Source: Cyanobacteria bacterium K_DeepCast_35m_m2_023 (GTDB taxonomy: Bacteria; Cyanobacteriota; Cyanobacteriia; PCC-6307; Cyanobiaceae). Taken from it: a DNA stretch of 10,465 bases. The notes under the pieces were generated by a model. That model was not told the DNA's origin and did no database searches. It was given only the letters and a program-made list of their open reading frames with translations. Position numbers and translations under genes: made by a program. Where the stretch lies: NCBI GenBank assembly GCA_016882345.1, contig VGQR01000046.1, positions 1 to 10,465 of the forward strand, written 5' to 3'. This document shows, piece after piece, positions 5,459 to 10,465 of this stretch. Each line of letters begins with the position of its first letter. Positions within the stretch are counted from its first letter, which is position 1.

Positions 5459-7312
5459 ATGCGCAGCCACGGATGCGGCGACCTGCGCCAGGACGCCAGC
5501 GGCGCCAGCGTGCAGCTGTGCGGCTGGGTCGACCGGCGCCGTGACCACGGCGGCGTGATCTTCATCGACCTGCGCGACCGCAGTGGGGTTGTGCAGATCA
5601 CCGTCGATCCCGAACTGGCCAGCGCGGCGGGCATCACAGCCGACGCCATGGCCCAGGTGGTGGCCACCGCCGAGCACCTGCGCAATGAGACCGTGCTGCA
5701 GGTGAGCGGAGTGGTGAGGCCGCGGCCAGCCGCCTCGCTCAACGAGAAGCTGGCCACCGGCGCCATCGAGGTGCTGGCCAGCGGCATCACCGTGCTCAAT
5801 GCGGTGCGCGGCAACCTGCCGTTCCCGGTGTCGGTCCACGACGAGGAAAACACCCGGGAAGAGCTGCGCCTGCGCTACCGCTACCTCGACCTGCGCCGCG
5901 AGCGCATGGGGCAGAACCTGCGCCTGCGCCACCGCACCGTGCAGGCGATCCGCGGCTACCTGGAGGCTGAGGGTTTCATCGAGGTGGAGACCCCGGTGCT
6001 GACCCGCTCGACCCCTGAGGGCGCCCGCGACTACCTGGTGCCGTCGCGGGTGTGCGGCGGCGAGTGGTTTGCCCTGCCCCAATCGCCCCAGCTGTTCAAG
6101 CAGCTGCTGATGGTGGGCGGCCTGGAGCGCTACTACCAGATCGCCCGCTGCTTCAGAGATGAGGACCTGCGGGCCGACCGCCAGCCCGAGTTCACCCAGC
6201 TCGACATGGAGATGAGCTTTTTGGATCAGGAGCAGATTCTGGCGCTCAACGAGGGCCTGATCGCCCAGATCTGGAAGCAGGTCAAGGGCGTCGAGCTGCC
6301 GCGGCCGTTCCCGCGCCTGAGCTGGCACGAGGCCATGGAGCGCTACGGCACCGACCGCCCCGACACCCGCTACGGCATGGAGCTGGTGAACGTGAGCGAT
6401 CTGGTGGCCGGCATGGGTTTCAAGGTGTTCAGTGGCGCCGTGGCGGCCGGCGGCAGCGTCAAGGTGCTGCCCGTGCCCGGCGGCAACGAGGCCCTGAGCA
6501 ACGTGCGCATCAAGCCCGGCGGCGATGTGTTCAGCGAGGCCCAGGCGGCCGGCGCCGGCGGTCTGGCCTTCATCCGCGTGCGCGAGGGCGGTGAGATCGA
6601 CACCATCGGCGCCATCAAGGACAACCTGAGCGAGGAGACCAAGGCCGAGCTGCTGGCGCGCACAGGTGCCAAGCCCGGCACCCTGCTGCTGTTTGGCGCC
6701 GGCGACACCGCCACGGTCAACAAGGCCCTGGACCGGGTGCGCCAGTTTCTGGCCCGCGAGCTGGGTCTGGTGAAACCCGACCGGGAGAACGACCAGTGGA
6801 ACTTCCTCTGGGTGGTCGATTTCCCGATGTTCGAGTTCAACCAAGACGAACACCGCTACGAGGCGCTGCACCACCCGTTCTGCGCCCCCAACATCGAAGA
6901 CCTTGGGGCAGACCCGGCCGCCTGGGCCGAGACCCTGCAGGGCGCCCGGGCCCAGTCCTACGACCTGGTGCTCAACGGCCTGGAGCTGGGCGGTGGCTCG
7001 CTGCGCATCCACAACAGCGACCTGCAGCGCCAGGTGCTGCAGACCGTGGGGCTGCCGCTGGAGGAAGCCAACCAGCAGTTCGGCTTCCTGATGGACGCCC
7101 TCGACCTGGGTGCCCCGCCCCACGGCGGCATCGCCTTTGGCCTCGACCGCATGGTGATGCTGCTGGCCGGCGAGGAGTCGATCCGCGACACGATCGCCTT
7201 CCCCAAGACCCAGCAGGCCCGCTGCCTGATGACCGGCGCGCCCGGCGGGGTGGCGACCAAGCAGCTCGAGGAGCTGCACGTGGCCAGCACCTGGGACCCC
7301 GAGCAGGACTGA
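5459..7312 (+). CDS. aspS: Aspartyl-tRNA synthetase, bacterial type with GAD domain
   Basis: This 617-residue class-II synthetase charges tRNA-Asp (and possibly tRNA-Asn) with aspartate. Domains: N-terminal OB-fold anticodon-binding domain (about 1-105, [20 protein letters not shown]); catalytic core with [20 protein letters not shown] (206-225); motif 2 [20 protein letters not shown] (232-251); a GAD insertion (about 290-420) found in bacterial but not archaeal-type enzymes; and motif 3 [11 protein letters not shown] (555-565), followed by [17 protein letters not shown]. The start is ATG 5459, where MRSHGCGDL matches family N termini, although the frame is open from 5363. His30 in RRRDHGG is the residue that in nondiscriminating AspRS (for example Pseudomonas aeruginosa) helps accept tRNA-Asn, so misacylation followed by GatCAB is possible. 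The gene follows folB by 52 bp and is convergent with the TPR-GT41 gene, 10 bp from that gene's reconstructed stop. Intact. Confidence 0.98.
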   Translation: MRSHGCGDLRQDASGASVQLCGWVDRRRDHGGVIFIDLRDRSGVVQITVDPELASAAGITADAMAQVVATAEHLRNETVLQVSGVVRPRPAASLNEKLATGAIEVLASGITVLNAVRGNLPFPVSVHDEENTREELRLRYRYLDLRRERMGQNLRLRHRTVQAIRGYLEAEGFIEVETPVLTRSTPEGARDYLVPSRVCGGEWFALPQSPQLFKQLLMVGGLERYYQIARCFRDEDLRADRQPEFTQLDMEMSFLDQEQILALNEGLIAQIWKQVKGVELPRPFPRLSWHEAMERYGTDRPDTRYGMELVNVSDLVAGMGFKVFSGAVAAGGSVKVLPVPGGNEALSNVRIKPGGDVFSEAQAAGAGGLAFIRVREGGEIDTIGAIKDNLSEETKAELLARTGAKPGTLLLFGAGDTATVNKALDRVRQFLARELGLVKPDRENDQWNFLWVVDFPMFEFNQDEHRYEALHHPFCAPNIEDLGADPAAWAETLQGARAQSYDLVLNGLELGGGSLRIHNSDLQRQVLQTVGLPLEEANQQFGFLMDALDLGAPPHGGIAFGLDRMVMLLAGEESIRDTIAFPKTQQARCLMTGAPGGVATKQLEELHVASTWDPEQD

Positions 7313-7321
7313 AGGGTCAGG

Positions 7322-7366
7322 TTCAGGCTGGTGGCGCGGGCATCCTGATCGCGTCCCAGGCCTGAA
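7322..7366. terminator. Long hairpin after aspS, inside the end of the opposite gene
   Basis: TTCAGGC (7322-7328) pairs with GCCTGAA (7360-7366) and CGCG (7335-7338) with CGCG (7350-7353), on one common axis. The whole is an 18-position stem (7322-7339 / 7349-7366) with two mismatches and three G-T wobbles around a 9-nt loop. It begins 10 nt after the aspS stop. Because the reconstructed stop of the opposite gene is at 7323-7325, the same DNA encodes the last 14 or so codons of that gene. There is no T-tract. Confidence 0.45.
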
Positions 7367-9839
7367 GCAGCAGAGTTCAAACTCGCGGGTGAAGCCGGCC
7401 CCGTCCATCAGCGGTGAGGTCTGCAGCTCGGTGCGCAGGCCGCTGCGGATGGCGGCCAGCTGCTGCGGGTCGGCCGCCAGGCAGTGAGCAATGGCGATGA
7501 ATTCGTCGGGGCTGCGGGCGATCCACTCGGGTCGGCCCAGGCTGGTGAGAATGCTGGCCCCGCCACGGCTGGAGCTGCGCGCACCGGCCAGGGTCACCAG
7601 CGGCACCCCCATCCACAGGGCATCGAAGCTGGTGGTACCGCCGGCAAAGGGTGTCGTGTCGAGGGCGATGTCGATCTGGCCGTAGGTGGCCATGTAATCG
7701 GGACCGTCCTGATAGCCCACCAGCATCACCCGCTCGCTGGGCAAGCCGCGCTCGGCCAGAAAATCGAGCAGCCCCTGGCGGGCTCGCGTTTCTTTGATGT
7801 GCAGCAACAGCCTCGCCCCGGGCACGCTGGCCACCAGCTGGGCCCACAGGGCCCGTACCCCTTCGTTGACCTTGACGAAGTTGTTGAGGCTGCCAAAGGT
7901 GATCACCCCATTGCGCAGGCAGGGCGGTGGCGTCACCATCGGAATGGTGGTGCGCCGGCGGCACAAAGCTCCACCAGCAGCGCAGCAGCCGCAGCGGCTG
8001 CTCCACAAACGGCAACGGTGGCGCCTCGGGCGGATCCAGCACCACGTCGGTGATGCGGTAGTCCATCGCCGCCAGCCCTGTGGTGCCCACATAAGCGAGG
8101 TAGCTGATCTGCAGCGGCGCCGGTTTGCGGGCAAACAGCCCCGGCCGGCAATCGCGCGCGTACATCGTCAAGTCGACAAGAACGTCGATGCCGTCGTCGC
8201 CAATCAGGGCCGCCAGGGCGTCGTCATCGAGGGCATGCAGCTCGCGCCAGTGCTCGACGCGCTGGGCGATTTCGGCCGTGAAGCCGTCCTTGAGATGGCG
8301 CGACGAGTAGGCGAACACCTCAAAGCGCTCGCGGTTGTGGTGCTCCAACAGCGGCAGCATGAAGCGCGCCACCGGATGCATCCAGAAATCGGGCGAGACA
8401 TAGCCCAGGCGCAGCCGCCTCGCTGGATCACGGGCATGGCCCGAGCCATCCCTAGTCGGCTGCTGCAGCAGCGCGCCGAAGTGTTCGGCCGCCAGGCGCC
8501 GCGTTTCGGCGTCGATGGTGGCATCGCTGGCGCTGGGGCTGTAGTTGAGCGCAAACAGATAGTTGGGCACAAAGTCGCGATCGTCCTGTCCCAGCTCGAT
8601 GCCGCGGCGGTAGCTGGCCAGGGCCAACACCACCTTGCCTTGATCGAAGTAGGCATTGCCCAGGTTCGAGTGGGCGGCGGCAAAGTCGGGCTTCAGCCGG
8701 ATCGCCTCGAGCAAGGCCGCTTCGGCCAGATCCGGAAAGCGGGCCTCGCGCTGGGCGTTGGCCAGGTTGGCCAGGGCTTCGGCATAGGCGGGGCGCTGGG
8801 CAATGGCGCGCTCAAAGGTGGCGATGCTTTCGCCATGGCGCTGCAGGTTGAGCAGGATGTTGCCCAGGTTGTTGAGTGCCTCGGGAAAATACGGCTGCAG
8901 CTCAAGGGCGCGGCGCAGGGCCGATGCAGCCGCCTCGTAGTTGCCCAGGGCATTCAGCACGTTGCCCTGGGTGAACTGCACCTTGGCGTTGTTGATGTCG
9001 AACGCCACGGCGCGCTCGCACCAGTGGGTTGCGGCCTGGTGGTGGTGGGCATCGAGCTCCAGCTGGGCCAGGTTGGCGCAGGTCTCGGCCGCGATCGTGG
9101 CGTTGCCGGGATCGCTCGGCGGGGCCTGTTGCAGGGCGGCTTCAAAGGCGGCGATGGCCCCGGCCAGGTCGTTCTGGCTTTTGCGCACCAGCCCCAGGTT
9201 GTTGAGCGCCTCGGGGAACTGGGGCCTCAGTTGCAGACAGCGCTCCAGCGCCTGCTGCGACTCGGCCCAGCGCTCAAAACGCCCCAGCGCATCGGCCAGA
9301 TGAAACCAGCCATTGGCCTCATCGGGCGCCAGGGCCACCGCCTGCTCGGCCGCCGCGAGGGCCTGGTCGCGTCGGTTGGCGCGCAGCTCCATGGCGGCCA
9401 GCTTCTGCCAGGCCTGCACAAACTCGGGCTGTTCGCTGACCGCCTGGCCAAAGGCTGCGGTGGCGTCGCTCCAGCGGCCCATCAGCTGGTACAGGTGCCC
9501 CAGGTTGTAGAGAGCCAAGGCATCGCCCGGGTTGAGCTACAGGGCGCGCCGGTAGGCGGCCTCGGCGTCCTGACCCCGCTGCAGATCCTTGTAGAGATTG
9601 CCGAGGTTGACCCAGTAGAACGGCTCGGCATCAGCCAACGCGACGGCCGTTTGCAGGTGCTGCAGCGCTGCTGCCGGGTTGCCGCACTGGTGCGCCAGCA
9701 GGCCCAGGTAGTGGTGGGCGGCGGCGTTGCAGGGCTCGGCCGCCAGGATCGCCCCATAGCCCTGGCGTGCCTGCTCGAGCTGCCCCTGTTGATGCAGAGC
9801 AATGGCTGCGGCGAGTGAACGGTCAGCAGCCGGTGCCAT
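7323..9839 (-). pseudogene. TPR + GT41 (O-GlcNAc transferase / SPINDLY-like) glycosyltransferase, broken
   Basis: Reconstructed, this is an 838-residue protein: about 12 tetratricopeptide repeats (residues 8-410; for example ALALYNLGHLYQLMGRWSDA and PEALNNLGNILLNLQRHGES) followed by a GT41 catalytic domain (about 475-825). The family transfers GlcNAc or another sugar from a nucleotide donor to Ser/Thr of target proteins, which the TPR superhelix selects. GT41 marks: RLRLGYVSPDFWMHP with His488, YLAYVGTTG (580-588), ITFGSLNNFVK with Lys656, and GGTTSFDALWMG (733-744). Three lesions break it. An amber TAG at 9537-9539 (codon 101) lies between YRRAL and LNPGD, where the repeat expects Glu or Gln. 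A 1-base insertion near 7952 follows codon 629. A 1-base deletion near 7375 restores the original frame for the tail LLLQAWDAIRMPAPPA and a TGA at 7323-7325. Start ATG 9839 has GAGG just upstream; an in-frame ATG at 9887 is less likely. Neighbouring genes are intact, so I judge this real decay rather than sequencing noise. Confidence 0.87.
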
Positions 9840-9942
9840 GGAGCCTCGGTGGCAGTGGATCACAACGCATGCAGTCTGGAAGAGCACTGGGCCTGCGCAG
9901 AGACCGCAGCAGGTGCCAACCCGAGCGCCGCATTCAAATTGA
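9840..9942. other. Upstream region of the TPR-GT41 gene
   Basis: About 100 bp lie between the start of the TPR-GT41 pseudogene (minus strand) and the LexA-like box. The gene-proximal half is GC-rich, and from about 9930 it becomes A/T-rich (TTCAAATTGATG). I see no gene, tRNA or clear minus-strand promoter here. Confidence 0.3.
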
Positions 9943-9956
9943 TGTACACTTGTACT
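9943..9956 (+). promoter_or_regulatory. LexA-like (SOS) box
   Basis: TGTACACTTGTACT matches 13 of the 14 positions of the cyanobacterial LexA box AGTACWNWTGTACT; only the first base differs. The core is the dyad GTAC-N4-GTAC. It overlaps TACTAT (9953-9958), a possible -10 (4 of 6), and lies just before ATG 9965, where a repressor would block transcription to the right. The consensus is established knowledge; LexA binding here is inference. Confidence 0.5.
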
Positions 9957-9964
9957 ATTCCCTC

Positions 9965-10390
9965 ATGTCATCGAGCCGCCATTCGACCTGCAGGGCTGGC
10001 TCACTGTTGCTATTGGCATCCTGCTGGCGCTGATCACGCTGTTGACGTCTTACAGCCCTGTCAACATCCCCGGCCTCGGAACCGTCTCGATTGATCAGCA
10101 AAGCGGAGGTCTACTCATCGCTGCCCTGGTACCGGCGTTGCTTGGCTGATACAGAGTCTTCTCCGAAGGAGTTGCTCAACTGGCGACCCGTCGTCGACTA
10201 CGAGCTGAGAGCGATCGAATACGAGAACAGGACGATCGCGCACGAGCAGAGAATGAAGCAGCTTCAGAACGAAGAACATCTACGGATAGCAACCGAGCAG
10301 CTGAAGACAGAAACCCAGCAGCTACGGAAAGAAACCGAGCTGATGGGCACCTCGAATAATCGGAATTTGCCGGCAATCAGAGGACATTAA
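9965..10390 (+). pseudogene. Small two-membrane-segment / coiled-coil protein with a frame switch
   Basis: Coding signal, judged from G/C at third positions and protein sense, lies in two frames. Frame A (about 9967-10149) gives IEPPFDLQGWLTVAIGILLA, a membrane helix at about 9997-10050, a loop NIPGLGTVSID, and a second hydrophobic stretch GGLLIAALVPALLG ending at TGA 10147-10149. Frame B (10091-10390, ending TAA) gives a soluble part with ELLNWRPVVDYELRAIEYEN and then a charged coiled coil rich in Glu, Gln, Lys and Arg to ETELMGTS. Joined by a shift near 10140 they would make one protein of about 140 residues: two membrane passes plus a cytoplasmic coiled coil. ATG 9965 is in frame B, not A, so a second shift near 9976 is needed if it is the start; frame A itself has no good start. 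It may be a decayed gene or two overlapping ORFs (the second from TTG 10091). Codon use is less GC-rich than in the genes to the left, suggesting acquired DNA. Function unknown. Confidence 0.42.
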
Positions 10391-10465
10391 AAATGCCGCT
10401 CGAAAAGCGGTGAATGATGCACAGATGCACCCTATTTCATTTGATTGGCAGGATAATTGCAGACT
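10391..10465 (+). other. Right edge: small hairpin and short direct repeat
   Basis: Immediately after the coiled-coil ORF stop, CCGCT (10396-10400) and AGCGG (10406-10410) form a 5-bp stem with loop CGAAA. This is a possible weak terminator without a T-run. GATGCAC occurs twice, at 10416-10422 and 10424-10430. The rest is A/T-rich with no gene visible. Confidence 0.25.

Noticed and set aside
5309..8134. 941-codon open frame on the minus strand covering all of aspS
   Set aside because: Only the stretch of about 7376-7951 is real GT41 coding sequence. The rest is antisense to aspS and stays open because GC-rich codons give few stops on the opposite strand; its sequence is low-complexity His/Gln/Gly/Ala.
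7794..9818. 674-codon open frame on the plus strand
   Set aside because: Antisense shadow of the TPR-GT41 gene; TPR and GT41 motifs are clear on the minus strand and this frame shows no domain.
7500..9840. TPR region as a nucleotide repeat or CRISPR-like array
   Set aside because: The periodicity is the 34-residue TPR at protein level; units differ in DNA sequence and there are no constant repeats with unique spacers.
10416..10430. GATGCAC direct repeat as an attachment site
   Set aside because: Only 7 bp, tandem with one base between copies; no integrase, tRNA or second copy to support an att site.

Overview
The window looks like a chromosome segment of a GC-rich alpha-cyanobacterium (Synechococcus/Cyanobium type). 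I base this on strong G/C at third codon positions, on protein sequences that read like marine picocyanobacterial versions (for example [13 protein letters not shown] in SpeE), and on the order speE-speB-(divergent genes)-gcvT-aspS. As I recall, speE, speB, gcvT and aspS also lie close together in Prochlorococcus and Synechococcus. The species assignment is inference.

Layout. 2-649 (+) is the 3' end of a secreted-looking, Asn/Gly-rich beta-helix protein that runs off the left edge. 668-1114 (-) is arfB, a GGQ ribosome-rescue hydrolase. 1257-3005 (+) is a two-gene polyamine unit, speE-speB. 3027-3425 (-) is a stand-alone cyclic-nucleotide-binding-fold protein starting at TTG, and 3536-3763 (-) upstream of it is a small Cys-rich protein. 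3875-7312 (+) is a tightly packed gcvT-folB-aspS unit: folate-dependent glycine cleavage, folate biosynthesis and aspartyl-tRNA synthesis. 7323-9839 (-) is a large TPR plus GT41 (O-GlcNAc-transferase/SPINDLY-like) gene broken by an amber codon and two mutually compensating frameshifts. 9943-10465 has more A/T-rich, weaker codon use. It holds a near-consensus cyanobacterial LexA box and a small two-membrane-segment/coiled-coil gene whose coding signal switches frame, so it is either broken or made of two overlapping ORFs.

How the parts fit. The core (arfB to aspS) is intact housekeeping sequence: every gene reads through at normal family length. SpeB would make putrescine from agmatine and SpeE would add an aminopropyl group to it. 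GcvT consumes tetrahydrofolate, to whose synthesis FolB contributes. All the damage lies to the right of aspS, which argues that this flank is decaying accessory DNA rather than that the sequence is error-prone throughout. The junctions between convergent genes at 3002-3030 and 7322-7366 carry inverted repeats that sit on or next to stop codons, suggesting compact bidirectional terminators without T-tracts.

I see no CRISPR array, tRNA, rRNA, insertion sequence or clear defence system. The least explained item is the right edge: the LexA-like box overlapping a possible -10 in front of the membrane/coiled-coil reading frame.
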